Positions 1 to 8,460 of a DNA stretch of 59,240 nucleotides are shown one piece after another (within the stretch, counting starts at the first letter, position 1; each line of letters starts with the position of its first letter). Under the pieces are notes generated by a model, which had not been told where the DNA came from, made no database searches, and saw only the letters and a program-made list of their open reading frames with translations. The DNA is from Candidatus Acidiferrales bacterium (GTDB taxonomy: Bacteria > Acidobacteriota > Terriglobia > Acidiferrales > UBA7541), in NCBI GenBank assembly GCA_030038535.1, contig JASHSV010000243.1, forward strand, positions 1-59,240. The letters run 5' to 3'. A program made the translations under genes and the position numbers.

Positions 1-188
1 AGGTCCTCACTCACTTCACTTACGACACGTCCCGATGCATGTTCTGCGGCCTGTGTGAGGATGCCTGCCCCACCGACGCGCTCGAACTAACCCAGGATTT
101 CGAAATGGCCAGCTACTCCCGCGAGGGCGCTATCTGGGACCGCAACCGCCTCGAACAAGGCCCGACGCCCGCCCACTACACGCGCTGA
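1..188 (+). CDS. nuoI: NADH-quinone oxidoreductase subunit I (NuoI), 3' fragment
   Basis: Only the last 61 codons are present, read in the frame starting at base 3; the gene begins before the window. The fragment carries one complete 4Fe-4S ferredoxin motif, CMFCGLCEDACP, followed by a tail with EMASYSREG and a C-terminal end typical of NuoI from complex I. NuoI is the peripheral-arm subunit with two 4Fe-4S clusters (N6a and N6b) that relay electrons towards quinone. Only the second cluster motif is visible here. No nuoJ or later nuo gene follows, so nuoI is either the last gene of its operon or the nuo genes are split in this genome. A generic ferredoxin is the alternative, but the tail fits NuoI better. 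Confidence 0.82.
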   Translation, partial: VLTHFTYDTSRCMFCGLCEDACPTDALELTQDFEMASYSREGAIWDRNRLEQGPTPAHYTR

Positions 189-258
189 TCTGTGCACATC
201 CTTTTGCGCTAGTCCTCGCGCTCAACCGCCTGCGCGGTAAAATCTCACCGGTCGTAGC

Positions 259-298
259 GCCGGCAGCCTGCCCCGACCCTTCGGGGTCTTGCGCCGGC
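259..298 (+). terminator. possible terminator hairpin after nuoI
   Basis: An inner perfect stem GACCC/GGGTC closes a TTCG tetraloop (275-288). It is enclosed by a GCCGGC/GCCGGC outer stem (259-264 with 293-298) and followed by TCATTTTCTC. The U-tract is poor, so factor-independent termination is only a possibility. The position between nuoI and galT fits. Confidence 0.35.
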
Positions 299-373
299 TC
301 ATTTTCTCGTCGCCGCGGTGGCATTCGGCTGATTGAGGACCCAGGCGCTACGCTTTGATTCTTCGGTTCCGGC

Positions 374-1351
374 ATGGAGCTGCGAAAAGATCCCATCACG
401 CGCAGTTGGGTGGTTGTCGGTCACGGGGAGGAAGTGTCCCGCCCCGTCGAGCCCTGCCCCCTTTGCCCCGCTACCGAGTCCGGCCAGACTCTGCTCCGCC
501 TGCCCGCCGACGGCCCCTGGAAGGTCCGCGTCACTCCTCATCCCGCCCCGCTCTATCGCATTGAGGGCGAAGTGGGCCGCGCCGCCGAGGGCATCTACGA
601 CAAAATGCGCGGAGTCGGCGCCCACGAAATTGTGATCGAATCCCCCGTGCATGTCGGCACCCTCTCCCGCCTTTCCGACGACGACATTGAGCTCGTCTTC
701 GAGGCCTACAAGCGCCGCATATCCGACCTCAAACGCGATTCGCGATTCAAATACGCCACCGCGCTCAAGAATCAGGGGCCTGCCGCCGCCGCCGAATGGA
801 CGCATCCCCATTCGGAAATCGTGGCCACCACGTTTGTCCCCCGCCGCGTGCTCTACGAACTCCGTGCCGCGAAGTCCTACTACGAGGAGAAGGAGCGCTG
901 CGTCTTCTGCGACATCGTTCGCCAGGAGGAGCGCGCCGGAAAACGCGTGGTGGATACCCAAGGCGACTACGTGGCCTTCTGCCCCTATGCCTCGCGCGTA
1001 CCCTTTGAAACCTGGATTCTCGCCCGCAAGCACAATTATCAGTTTGAAGCCCCGCGCGCCGAGTCCCGTCGCAAGAATCTGGCCGCGCTCGTCGGCCGCA
1101 CCCTCCGCCGCCTCGAACAGGTTTCCGACGCCTACCACATGGTCCTGCACACTTCGCCCAACACCAACGTGCCCAGCGGCCACATCACCGGATACTGGAA
1201 AACCATCTCCGACGATTATCACTGGCACATCGAGGTCATGCCCATCCTGCCCAAGGGCAGCCGCTCGTATGCCTTGAAGGAAGTCTATTTCAACGCCGTG
1301 ATGCCCGAAGATAGCGCCAAGCATCTGCGCGGCCTGGAGCCGAGTCTGTGA
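374..1351 (+). CDS. galT: galactose-1-phosphate uridylyltransferase (GalT family)
   Basis: A 325-aa protein of the HIT superfamily. GalT exchanges UMP between UDP-glucose and galactose-1-phosphate in the Leloir pathway, in the cytoplasm. The sequence shows CPLC (Cys28/Cys31, zinc-binding in this family), the active-site HPH triad at residues 144-146 (context THPHSEIVAT; the middle His-Pro-His carries the nucleophile), a second CVFC pair at 176-179, and a C-terminal HWHIEVMP segment near 283. Length matches short bacterial GalT enzymes. It overlaps the next gene by 4 bases (GTGA), so the two are probably co-transcribed. No galK or galE lies next to it; a related ADP/UDP-sugar nucleotidyltransferase is possible. 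Confidence 0.85.
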   Translation: MELRKDPITRSWVVVGHGEEVSRPVEPCPLCPATESGQTLLRLPADGPWKVRVTPHPAPLYRIEGEVGRAAEGIYDKMRGVGAHEIVIESPVHVGTLSRLSDDDIELVFEAYKRRISDLKRDSRFKYATALKNQGPAAAAEWTHPHSEIVATTFVPRRVLYELRAAKSYYEEKERCVFCDIVRQEERAGKRVVDTQGDYVAFCPYASRVPFETWILARKHNYQFEAPRAESRRKNLAALVGRTLRRLEQVSDAYHMVLHTSPNTNVPSGHITGYWKTISDDYHWHIEVMPILPKGSRSYALKEVYFNAVMPEDSAKHLRGLEPSL

Positions 1352-2007
1352 GCGGCAGTCTCGTGCCGCGCACGAGATCGAATCCCCAGCGGGGCGGCAT
1401 TTTCGCCCGGCTTCTCTTCCTGCTCGTTCTGGCCGCCTTCCTGTTTGGTCTCTACCTGTTCCGCGTGCCCATCCTTCAGGCCTGCGGCCATTTTTGGGTC
1501 TCCGTGGATGCCCCCGGGCCCGCCGATGCCATCATGATTCTGGGCGACGACAATCTTCAGGGCGACCGCGCCAGCCGCGCCGCCGAACTGTATCGCGCGC
1601 ATTGGGCGCCGCGCGTGGTTGCCAGCGGCCGGCCTTTGCGTCCCTATATTTCCATCCCCGATCTAATGCGCCGCGACCTGGAACAGCGCGGCGTTCCGGA
1701 GAGCGCCATCGTCACCTATCCGCGCCCGGTCGGAAACACCCGCGAAGAAGCCGAGGCGCTCCGCCAGCTCGCCGCCGAACGAGGCTGGCGACACGTTCTC
1801 GTGGTCACTTCCAACTTCCACACGCGCCGCTCACGCTTCATCTTCATCCGCGTATGGCCTCACGATTACGATTTTCGCATCATCAGCGCCCATGACTCGG
1901 GCTTCGACCCGGATTCCTGGTGGCGCTCCCGCGAAGGCGTCAAACTCTTCTTTCATGAATCGCTCGGCCTAGTCGTCGCCGCCTGGGAACTCCGCCACTC
2001 CGAATGA
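1348..2007 (+). CDS. YdcF/SanA-like DUF218 membrane protein
   Basis: 219 aa, starting at a GTG that overlaps the galT stop. After a basic N-terminus comes one membrane segment (about residues 18-42, LLFLLVLAAFLFGLYLF), then a DUF218 domain with ADAIMILGDD near residue 60, a GNTREEAEAL motif and HVLVVTSNFHTRRSRFIF. This is the ElyC/SanA/YdcF fold, which in Escherichia coli is tied to envelope integrity and polyprenyl-phosphate use, though its chemistry is not settled. The domain should lie in the periplasm. Family assignment is firm; the exact role here is unknown. Confidence 0.8.
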   Translation: MSGSLVPRTRSNPQRGGIFARLLFLLVLAAFLFGLYLFRVPILQACGHFWVSVDAPGPADAIMILGDDNLQGDRASRAAELYRAHWAPRVVASGRPLRPYISIPDLMRRDLEQRGVPESAIVTYPRPVGNTREEAEALRQLAAERGWRHVLVVTSNFHTRRSRFIFIRVWPHDYDFRIISAHDSGFDPDSWWRSREGVKLFFHESLGLVVAAWELRHSE

Positions 2008-2205
2008 CTGTGTTGTCATGCAAGGCGTAACCCTGCGGTTTTTCCGATCTCCCTTCACTTGCTCGTGGCATTCCCGCGCCATCTCCTCTCCCCGCCGTTG
2101 CCAACCCTGCAACCCTGTTCTATAGTTTTTGAGCCCTCCCACCGGCGCGGCCAAGACTTGGAATGCTTGCCCGGCGTTTTCGCCATCTTCGCGGAGGAGG
2201 TTCCT

Positions 2206-2886
2206 ATGTGGTTCAAACAGAACGAGCAAAAATCCCCCCAGCAACCCGAGACTCCGGCGCCTCGCCCGCAACAGATCACGGCCGTTCCCATCGCCTCCGC
2301 CCAGCCCGCCGAAGCCGCGCCGCCTCCACCGGCCGTGGCTGCACCATCTCCCTCACCAGCCATGAATGCCTCACGCATCACGCCGGGCATCACGCTGAAG
2401 GGAGAGATCTCCGGCAAAGAAGATCTATGGATCGGCGGGAGCATCGACGGCAAACTGCACTTTGAAAGCGCGCGCGTGTCCCTGGGCGCCTCCGGCAGAG
2501 TTCACGGCGAAATCGAGGCTCGCGAAGTGGTCATCGAGGGCAAGGTGGAGGGCAACCTGCGCGCCACCGAACGCCTGGAAATTGCCGCCAGCGGCAACGT
2601 CCACGGCGACGCTGCTGCACCGCGCGTCGCGCTGCAGGAAGGGGCCGTATTCAACGGCGCGATGGAAATCTTGCGGCCCGGTGAATCGCGCGCCACGACG
2701 CAGGGAGCGGCTTCTGCCTCTCGCACGACGGCGGCCCCGCGAGGCGCTCGCTTCCAGAATGCTCAGGCCGCCGGCGCCTCCGCATCCGCAGGCGCTCCCG
2801 GGGCGGATGCGCGTGAACCCAGCGCCGCTGCACCTTCCGTGCTGCTCCGCGGCATCGCTTCGGAGTCGCCTGAAAGTTCCGACTAG
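2206..2886 (+). CDS. bactofilin family polymer-forming cytoskeletal protein
   Basis: 226 aa. The start at 2206 is chosen because GGAGGAGG lies about 6 bases upstream; the open frame reaches further 5' but without support. The N-terminal 60 residues are Pro/Ala/Gln-rich. Next comes a right-handed beta-helix bactofilin domain (DUF583) with repeats such as ISGKEDLWIGGSIDGKL, GASGRVHGEIEAREVVIEG and KVEGNLRATERLEI, then an Ala-rich disordered tail. Bactofilins polymerise without nucleotide and scaffold cell-envelope enzymes or pole-organising proteins. The next gene follows after 23 bases on the same strand, so the two may be an operon. Confidence 0.85.
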   Translation: MWFKQNEQKSPQQPETPAPRPQQITAVPIASAQPAEAAPPPPAVAAPSPSPAMNASRITPGITLKGEISGKEDLWIGGSIDGKLHFESARVSLGASGRVHGEIEAREVVIEGKVEGNLRATERLEIAASGNVHGDAAAPRVALQEGAVFNGAMEILRPGESRATTQGAASASRTTAAPRGARFQNAQAAGASASAGAPGADAREPSAAAPSVLLRGIASESPESSD

Positions 2887-2909
2887 CTCCGGCAATTGGG
2901 AGCGCGCGC

Positions 2910-3647
2910 ATGACCTGGCCCTCGCGTCAGCGGCCCGACCAGCCCACTCGAACGACGCCGAGCGCCGCGGCATCTTCCGCGCGCGCGCCGCTCAGCAGTT
3001 CGTCCAGCGGGCCGGCCGAGTCCTCCGAGACGTCGGTTCGCCGGGTGTCCAATGGCCTCAAGGAATTGCTCGGCGCGATCGAAGGCGCCGAACGCGGTGA
3101 ACTGTTGGATCTCGGCCCCGTTTCACAGGCCACGGTGGATTTTTTCACCTCGCGCGGCTTTCGCCTCTATAGCAACGATCTGCTTCGCGCCTGGCGCGAA
3201 TTTCTGGCGGAAGAGCTCGAGCGTCCCGCACGCGCCGCGGGGCGGTCAGACGCTTCCGCGGAAGCGGCGGACGATCCCGCTCTGCGTCCCTCGCGCTTTC
3301 TGGCACGCCACTTGCACTTCGATCCGCAAAGATTCCACGGCGCATTGCTCTGGGATTCGCTCGACTATCTGGACGCAGCAGTAGGTGCGGCTTTCGTGGC
3401 GCGGTTAGCCAATATCCTCCGCCCCGGCGGCGCCGCGCTTCTCCACCTGCACGACAAGCCGCCCGAACGGTTCTGGCGCTATCGCGTTCTCGATTCTCAG
3501 ACTCTCGAATGCGTTCCTGCCAAGGCTCCCGTCGCATTCCAGCGCCCTATTCCCAACCGCGAAATCATGAATATCTTCCATGATTTCCGCACCTCGAAAA
3601 CATTTGTGGGCCGCGATCAGATCCGCGAAGTCCTGTTCTTGCGCTGA
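2910..3647 (+). CDS. methyltransferase-like protein next to bactofilin
   Basis: 245 aa. After a Ser/Ala-rich, probably disordered N-terminus of about 45 residues, the protein resembles a class I SAM-dependent methyltransferase fold. It has a shortened motif I (GELLDLGPVSQATVDFF), RFHGALLWDSLDYLD where motif IV is expected, and the post-motif LANILRPGGAALLHLH typical of these enzymes. Motif I lacks the usual GxGxG (it reads DLGPVS), so SAM binding may be altered or absent. Its substrate cannot be named. Linkage to the bactofilin suggests a role at the envelope or cytoskeleton, which is inference. Confidence 0.6.
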   Translation: MTWPSRQRPDQPTRTTPSAAASSARAPLSSSSSGPAESSETSVRRVSNGLKELLGAIEGAERGELLDLGPVSQATVDFFTSRGFRLYSNDLLRAWREFLAEELERPARAAGRSDASAEAADDPALRPSRFLARHLHFDPQRFHGALLWDSLDYLDAAVGAAFVARLANILRPGGAALLHLHDKPPERFWRYRVLDSQTLECVPAKAPVAFQRPIPNREIMNIFHDFRTSKTFVGRDQIREVLFLR

Positions 3648-3681
3648 TTGCGCTTGCACCTGAATTTCCGCGCCCACTCAG

Positions 3682-4137
3682 CTAACGAACACGCACTGTT
3701 GCTGTCGCAGTTTGCGTGTGGCCCACGGGATCGGTTGCCGTCAGCGTGTATGTGGTGTCCTTTCGCGGGAATACGTCCACACAGCGCCCATACGACGGCC
3801 ACACATTTTCGACCTGCGGAGCGATGCTCACCGTTTGCGCATTCGAGACGCCGTAACAAAGTTGTGACCGCCCGCCCCGGTGGACCTCAGGAGGAGACGA
3901 GTAGAAAGTGAGGATCTCAAAGCGGTTCCCGCCCATGGCTTCAACAGTGCGGCGGTCTTCCTCAGCCCGTTTTGCCGCCGCCCTCTGCTGGTTCTCGCGA
4001 TCGATCTCGCGGTTCTCCCGCCAGCGCAGCATTACGGTGCCAGCGATGTAGAGAAACACCACGAGCACGACGAGCCAGGAATACCGGAGCGACCTGGCCC
4101 ACGTGTTTCGCCTGGGCTCATTGGAATCGTCAAACAC
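3682..4137 (-). CDS. membrane-anchored protein with Ig-like extracytoplasmic domain
   Basis: 151 aa. One membrane helix spans about residues 20-37 (SWLVVLVVFLYIAGTVML). A charged coiled-coil-like stretch follows (RENREIDRENQQRAAAKRAEEDRR), then a beta-rich domain of about 80 residues ending in YTLTATDPVGHTQTATATVRV, which is typical of bacterial Ig/PKD-like folds. Topology suggests an N-in anchor with the Ig-like domain outside the cytoplasm. It stands alone on the minus strand, converging on the methyltransferase-like gene. Function unknown. Confidence 0.65.
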   Translation of the reverse strand: MFDDSNEPRRNTWARSLRYSWLVVLVVFLYIAGTVMLRWRENREIDRENQQRAAAKRAEEDRRTVEAMGGNRFEILTFYSSPPEVHRGGRSQLCYGVSNAQTVSIAPQVENVWPSYGRCVDVFPRKDTTYTLTATDPVGHTQTATATVRVR

Positions 4138-4356
4138 TCACGACCTCCACGCGCCTAAATATAGCGATCCGGCTGTTGTTGGCAGAGCGCGACGCCTCCA
4201 TCACCGCGAGTTTCTGTGACTTTCTCCTGCCGTTCGCTTGCCTTTCCTCGTGCGCAGGAGTACGAGTGGGGCCGAGAGGGAGTATGACTCCCCCGGACAC
4301 AGAACGAATCGCAGTGCGAACCTGACACCGCGCACGCGGTGTGCACGTGCGCATGG

Positions 4357-4372
4357 TCCCGAAGCTTCGGGA
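4357..4372. repeat. 16-bp palindrome, copy 1
   Basis: Exact TCCCGAAGCTTCGGGA, a perfect inverted repeat that also occurs at 11038-11053 and 57008-57023, with a degenerate relative near 9351. It lies about 25 bp from a terminator stem. Confidence 0.8.
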
Positions 4373-4397
4373 AAACCCACGCACGGCATCAAACAAC

Positions 4398-4427
4398 AAA
4401 TCGGGGAGCCGCCAGGCTCCCCGATTT
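4398..4427. terminator. strong bidirectional-looking terminator stem
   Basis: A perfect 13-bp stem, AAATCGGGGAGCC (4398-4410) pairing with GGCTCCCCGATTT (4415-4427), closes a 4-base GCCA loop. The ends give an A/T-rich flank on both sides. The minus-strand HAD-like gene stops at 4430-4432, right beside the stem, so it most likely ends that transcript. Confidence 0.75.
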
Positions 4428-4429
4428 GT

Positions 4430-5266
4430 TTATGCACCGGCCTCGATCAATTCCATTACCGCGCTGTTCCATCCGGCGATCCCGCCTTTCTTCGCCCGCC
4501 GCGCCGCCGGCAGCTTTTCCGCCAGCTCTTCATCGTAGATTCCGTTAGCCTCTGGGAGAACGATGGTGCGCCCAGCCGCGGCCATCATGGGTAATTGGTA
4601 CTTGCTCCATCCGATTGCGACGGAGCGCATCCGGCTTCGGTGTTTGTCTGCGCGATACATCTCCGTGACCCGCCGGACAGCGCCGGCTGGGTCCGCGCCC
4701 GAATTGCAGTGCCAGAACCGCTCGCCGCGCACAATCTGCCACCCACGCGTACGCACAGCCAACTCGAGTCTACGACCTGCCGCTTCCTCCTCACCCGCGA
4801 AGAAAAAAGGCTCGTCGTATTCGCGCAGGCGGGCCATTTCCGCAATTTTCTGCGGCAGCCCCGTGTTTTCCGCGATCTCCTTGGCGCTCATTTGGTGGAA
4901 TCCCACCACATTCGCGCGCGCTTCCTCTGCCGAATCTGCGAGCACAGAACACGTCTGCTCGTATGGCCGCGCGAGCGGAACGCAATGATAGTTTCGGATT
5001 GTCATGGCGCCCGGGATGCGTTGTGGAAAGTAGCCCTCGGGAACGAACACGCCCGCGCCGTTCTCGGTGACGAATGGATGGCGGTTGCCGATCCTGCGCC
5101 GGACGAATTCTACTTCCACACGCGTTCCGCGGCTCGCGAACACTAATGGCACCAGCCGCCGTTCCAGCGTCTGGAGCGCCTCGGCCGCGCCGCTTTCCGC
5201 GGGACAGCCATTCGGAAGAAAAACATCCAGCGGTTCGGTGAACACTATCAGTGGCAGAGCAAGCAT
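4430..5266 (-). CDS. HAD-superfamily protein of the mannosyl-3-phosphoglycerate phosphatase type, degenerate active site
   Basis: 278 aa from the ATG at 5266; the frame stays open for 14 more codons. IGNRHPFVTENGAGVFVPEG, the cap region KEIAENTGLP...AEMARLREYDEPFFF, and the late segment DKHRSRMRSVAIG resemble the MPGP/YedP group of HAD IIB phosphatases, which dephosphorylate mannosyl-3-phosphoglycerate to mannosylglycerate. Motif I, normally FTDLDGTLL with the nucleophile and acid Asp residues, here reads FTEPLDVFL: the nucleophile position is Glu and the second Asp is Leu. Catalysis is therefore doubtful. No mannosyl-3-phosphoglycerate synthase gene is nearby. Confidence 0.65.
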   Translation of the reverse strand: MLALPLIVFTEPLDVFLPNGCPAESGAAEALQTLERRLVPLVFASRGTRVEVEFVRRRIGNRHPFVTENGAGVFVPEGYFPQRIPGAMTIRNYHCVPLARPYEQTCSVLADSAEEARANVVGFHQMSAKEIAENTGLPQKIAEMARLREYDEPFFFAGEEEAAGRRLELAVRTRGWQIVRGERFWHCNSGADPAGAVRRVTEMYRADKHRSRMRSVAIGWSKYQLPMMAAAGRTIVLPEANGIYDEELAEKLPAARRAKKGGIAGWNSAVMELIEAGA

Positions 5267-5323
5267 TGGGGGATGATCCTGTCGCCATGCTGCAGGGCGG
5301 GGAAGCAAGAAACTGTCGTCGCT

Positions 5324-5995
5324 CTACTCCTCTTCGGCTACGGCCGCCCCAGCCGGAGGAGCGGCTCCAGCCCTGCGGGTCCGCCGCTGCCGCACGGTTT
5401 CGATGATGGCCGGAAGAAGAGAGAGAAAAACGACTACGGCGATTACGATGTGCAAGTTCTCTTTGACATTCGGCATCGACCGGCCCAGGAAAAATCCACC
5501 CAGCACGGTGGTGAAGACCCAGACCACGCCGCCGGCGATATCAAAGATGAGATAAGTCCGGTAGGTCATGCGCGCTGCGCCGGCCACCGCGGGACAGAAC
5601 GTCCGCACTATGGGGATGAAGCGAGCGATGATGATCGTCTTCACTCCGTTTTTCTCGTAAAACTCGTGTGCGCGCTCCAGGTGTCGCTTCTTGAAGAACA
5701 GCGAATCCGGCCGCGAATACAGCGCCTGCCCGGCCTGGCGGCCAACGAAATAATTGAGCTGGTCACCGAGGATGGCACAGAACGTAACCAGTGTGAGCAG
5801 CCCCGTCAAACTCAGATGCCCGGCAGCCGCCAGAATCCCCGCCGTTACCAGCAGCGAATCACCCGGCAGAAAGAAGCCGAAGAATAGTCCTGTCTCGCTG
5901 AACACGATCCCACAAACGACCGCCAACCCACCCGCGCGGATCAGTCCCTCTACGTCGCGCAGGGTCTCAAACAGATGGCGAATGCCTTCCAGCAT
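5324..5995 (-). CDS. DedA family integral membrane protein
   Basis: 223 aa. It shows the SNARE-associated/DedA (VTT) domain: an early segment with SETGLFFGFFLPGDSLL, carrying the conserved E and the G-x-PGD loop, and the later ARFIPIVRTFCPAVAGAARM with conserved basic residues before TYLIFDIAGGVVWV. Four or more hydrophobic segments are visible. DedA proteins act in undecaprenyl-phosphate or phospholipid translocation across the inner membrane. The C-terminus is a short Ala- and Glu-rich tail after basic residues. It lies 57 bases upstream of the HAD-like gene on the same strand. Confidence 0.85.
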   Translation of the reverse strand: MLEGIRHLFETLRDVEGLIRAGGLAVVCGIVFSETGLFFGFFLPGDSLLVTAGILAAAGHLSLTGLLTLVTFCAILGDQLNYFVGRQAGQALYSRPDSLFFKKRHLERAHEFYEKNGVKTIIIARFIPIVRTFCPAVAGAARMTYRTYLIFDIAGGVVWVFTTVLGGFFLGRSMPNVKENLHIVIAVVVFLSLLPAIIETVRQRRTRRAGAAPPAGAAVAEEE

Positions 5996-6201
5996 GTATC
6001 CTCATCGCGCGCGGTTGGGCTGCCCGCACAAAGCCTAGATATTGTCGCCCGCCGTGGCGGCCTGCTGCAATCCAACCTTGGTACCATCGCGGGCAAACGG
6101 TCACATGGGTACCAGAATCTGCCGGTACTGCCCCAGGGCGTGAAAAATGACGCGGTCGTACCATAGCGTCTGGAAGCCCCGCGGCCCACACTCCACAACT
6201 G

Positions 6202-6447
6202 ATGACGACCGATTCCCGCAGCAGTCTGACCCCCAGCCACGCAGCGCCCCTGGATTTCGAGCCCTGGCTCGGAATGCGGGTGATTCTGCGCGTGGCCTTC
6301 GCGGAGATTTGCGTTCCGCTGCCCGGCACGCTCGTGAGCGAGACGCCTACGGCCCTTCGCTTCCGCATCGGCGACGGCTGGGACGTTGATATTTTCAAGA
6401 ACATGGTGCTGGCCGTAGAGCCAGAAACCTGGACGGACATTACCTAG
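6202..6447 (+). CDS. small conserved-looking protein of unknown function
   Basis: 81 aa, beginning at an ATG. The composition is protein-like, with an alternating hydrophobic pattern (LGMRVILRVAFAEICVPLPG, TPTALRFRIGDGWDVDI) that suggests a small beta-barrel of about 65 residues. No catalytic motif, membrane helix or signal peptide is seen. It stands alone between the divergent DedA gene and the M48 gene, with no clear ribosome-binding site. It could be spurious, but codon composition and hydrophobic patterning argue for a real gene. Confidence 0.45.
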   Translation: MTTDSRSSLTPSHAAPLDFEPWLGMRVILRVAFAEICVPLPGTLVSETPTALRFRIGDGWDVDIFKNMVLAVEPETWTDIT

Positions 6448-6619
6448 ACTTCCTCTGCCTGGCCCCGTTGTACCCCCGCCCCCTGGGTCGCTCCCCCGGC
6501 GATCCAGGGGCTTTTCTTTGATCCGATCCGCGCAGTTCCGAGTAGACACGTGAGCCGAGGGATAAAACCGCCTGCTGGCGGCTTGTACGATCAACGGAGG
6601 GATGAGCTAACTTTCGGCT

Positions 6620-7894
6620 TCAGGGTGAATCGGGAGAATCGGGCCGGCGCTTCAGTGTCGGCCGGTCATCGTCGCTATCGCTGCTGCTGTCCGGGTTGCC
6701 GCTGCCGCTGCCCGAATCGCTCCGCTTGCGGAGCGTGGGCTTGCTGGCGTCGGAATTGGACAGCTTGGAGCGATTCTGGATCATCTTCAACCGCGCCTTG
6801 ACCACATCGAATTCGGATGTGGTGACCACGTACTCGCTGCGCACCGGCAAAATGCGCGCGATTTCTTCCTGGATGTTTCGGATGCGTTCGGGAGTGGGCG
6901 GATGGTCGGCGAACACTTTCGGAATGGATCCGGGCCGCCGCTTCTCCTCGGCCTGAACTTTTTCAAAGAACGTGACGTAGGAGTTGGGGTCGTAACCGGC
7001 CTTGTACATGTACTGGAGGCCGAGGAAATCAGCCTCGCGTTCCGCGTCGCGCGAAAACTTGAGGAACTGGAGAGGAATCGCGAACTGCATGCCCTCGTAC
7101 ATCGCGTATCCGGTCCAGGTGTACGGGATGAACAGGGAGCCCACTATGGCCGCGATTTCGGTGATTTCCGCCTTGGTGGCGTTGCGCGTGCCGTGGCGCG
7201 CGCAGACGTGCGCGATTTCGTGCCCCATCACGCCGGCCAGTTCCGATTCTTCGTCGGCGTGCAAAATCAGGCCGCTGAAGACGTAGAAGAAGCCGCCGGG
7301 GAGGGCGAAGGCGTTGATCTGGTCCGAGTCAATCACCTTGATCGTAAACGGCACGCGCGCGTCGGAGTTGCGCACCAGGTTCTGGCCCACGCGGTTGACG
7401 TAGTCCACGACCATCGGGTCGTCCACGAACTTGGCGGAACGCTCGACTTCCTGCGCGAGCGCTTTTCCAAGGGCAATCTCACGCTCGAGCGAGTAGAAGT
7501 TGATGCCCTTGCCGACGTTGCGGTCGCCGATTTTGTTGACGTCGTCCTTGGAGTTCTTGACCCCGGGAGGGGTAGTGGTTTGATCCGAGCCGGTGTCGTC
7601 GGGCGTGGTGGCCGGCTGCTGGGGCTGAGCCTGCGTCTGGCCCTGCTGCGACGAATCCGGCTGAGCAGGCTGGGTCTGACCGGGCTGCTGGGTCTGGGTC
7701 TGGCCGGGTTGCTGCGTTGGAGTCTGGGCAGGCTGCTGCGGCTGAGTCTGAGCAGGCTGCTGGGTCAGCGTCTGCTGCGAGGGGTCCTGCTGGGGCTGGG
7801 TCTGCTGGGAGCGGGCTCCCAGCGGGAGGACAATCAGCGCGACGGCACCCAAGATAGCAAGAGCCGGGAAAATAAAGCCGCGGGCACGCGTCAT
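6620..7894 (-). CDS. exported M48-family zinc metalloprotease with Gln/Pro-rich N-terminal segment
   Basis: 424 aa. An N-terminal signal peptide (about residues 1-28, basic then IFPALAILGAVALIVLPLGA) is followed by about 85 residues rich in Gln, Pro and Thr built from short QTQPQQP-like units. The M48 peptidase domain starts near residue 125. It has the zinc motif HEIAH at 225-229 and a downstream zinc-ligand Glu in AEREADFLGLQYM. It resembles BepA/LoiP-type periplasmic proteases that monitor outer-membrane proteins. The C-terminal 60 residues are Ser/Asp/Arg-rich and probably disordered. Single gene with its own upstream region. The repeat segment may be a spacer between the export signal and the protease. 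Confidence 0.85.
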   Translation of the reverse strand: MTRARGFIFPALAILGAVALIVLPLGARSQQTQPQQDPSQQTLTQQPAQTQPQQPAQTPTQQPGQTQTQQPGQTQPAQPDSSQQGQTQAQPQQPATTPDDTGSDQTTTPPGVKNSKDDVNKIGDRNVGKGINFYSLEREIALGKALAQEVERSAKFVDDPMVVDYVNRVGQNLVRNSDARVPFTIKVIDSDQINAFALPGGFFYVFSGLILHADEESELAGVMGHEIAHVCARHGTRNATKAEITEIAAIVGSLFIPYTWTGYAMYEGMQFAIPLQFLKFSRDAEREADFLGLQYMYKAGYDPNSYVTFFEKVQAEEKRRPGSIPKVFADHPPTPERIRNIQEEIARILPVRSEYVVTTSEFDVVKARLKMIQNRSKLSNSDASKPTLRKRSDSGSGSGNPDSSSDSDDDRPTLKRRPDSPDSP

Positions 7895-8124
7895 AGGCGG
7901 GGCCCTCCTTCAATCAATGGCTCAACCCGGAAGTATACGCCGATTCCCACACCCTGCACAGGAAATTAGATGTTGAGCAGGCCGAAAGTGTTTTCCCGGC
8001 TGCAATGCGCAGGAAGGCCGGGAAGCGTTGACGGAGGCTATTACTTAGGGAGTGGCGGCGCCGGAGCGTGCGTTGACGGGGCAGCGGTGAGACGGTAAAG
8101 TCGTACACACGTTGAGGCAGAGGG

Positions 8125-8349
8125 ATGGCGGCGCGAAAAATCCAGGTCGGCCAGGTGTGGAAAAAAGAGGGAACAGGGGAGGAGTTTCTTGTAACGAAGG
8201 TGTATTCGGAGGCGCTGGCGACCTACGCGATGCTCTCCAAAGCGGGTGAGAGTGAAGGCGCAGACAATCGCCTGCGAGTGCGCGTGGAACGCTCGGCGGA
8301 GGGACAGACGCTCCCGGGATTTGTGTTTGCGCAGGAAGAAGTGGGGTAG
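8125..8349 (+). CDS. small protein of unknown function
   Basis: 74 aa, with GAGG just upstream of the ATG. The sequence (KIQVGQVWKKEGTGEEFLVT, then ALATYAMLSKAG and RLRVRVER) looks like a small all-beta domain of about 70 residues that has no name I can assign. No signal peptide or membrane helix. It sits alone between the M48 gene (divergent) and bshB1 (convergent). Confidence 0.6.
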   Translation: MAARKIQVGQVWKKEGTGEEFLVTKVYSEALATYAMLSKAGESEGADNRLRVRVERSAEGQTLPGFVFAQEEVG

Positions 8350-8460
8350 GGATTTGAAACCTGCCTCGCCGCGGCGAGCGGGCGAGGCTGAGAGCAGCAC
8401 CCATACTCGCCGAACTCAAGGCTTCAGCGGTTGAAACCCCTGTTGGTTCTGCATCTGAAT

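Larger units (their letters stand above)
4138..4429. other. intergenic region with palindromes, no gene
   Basis: No convincing reading frame. It contains a 7-bp hairpin ACACCGC/GCGGTGT (4325-4342), one copy of the 16-bp palindrome TCCCGAAGCTTCGGGA (4357-4372) and a long terminator stem (4398-4427). It must also hold the promoter of the membrane Ig-like gene, but I could not identify it. Confidence 0.6.
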
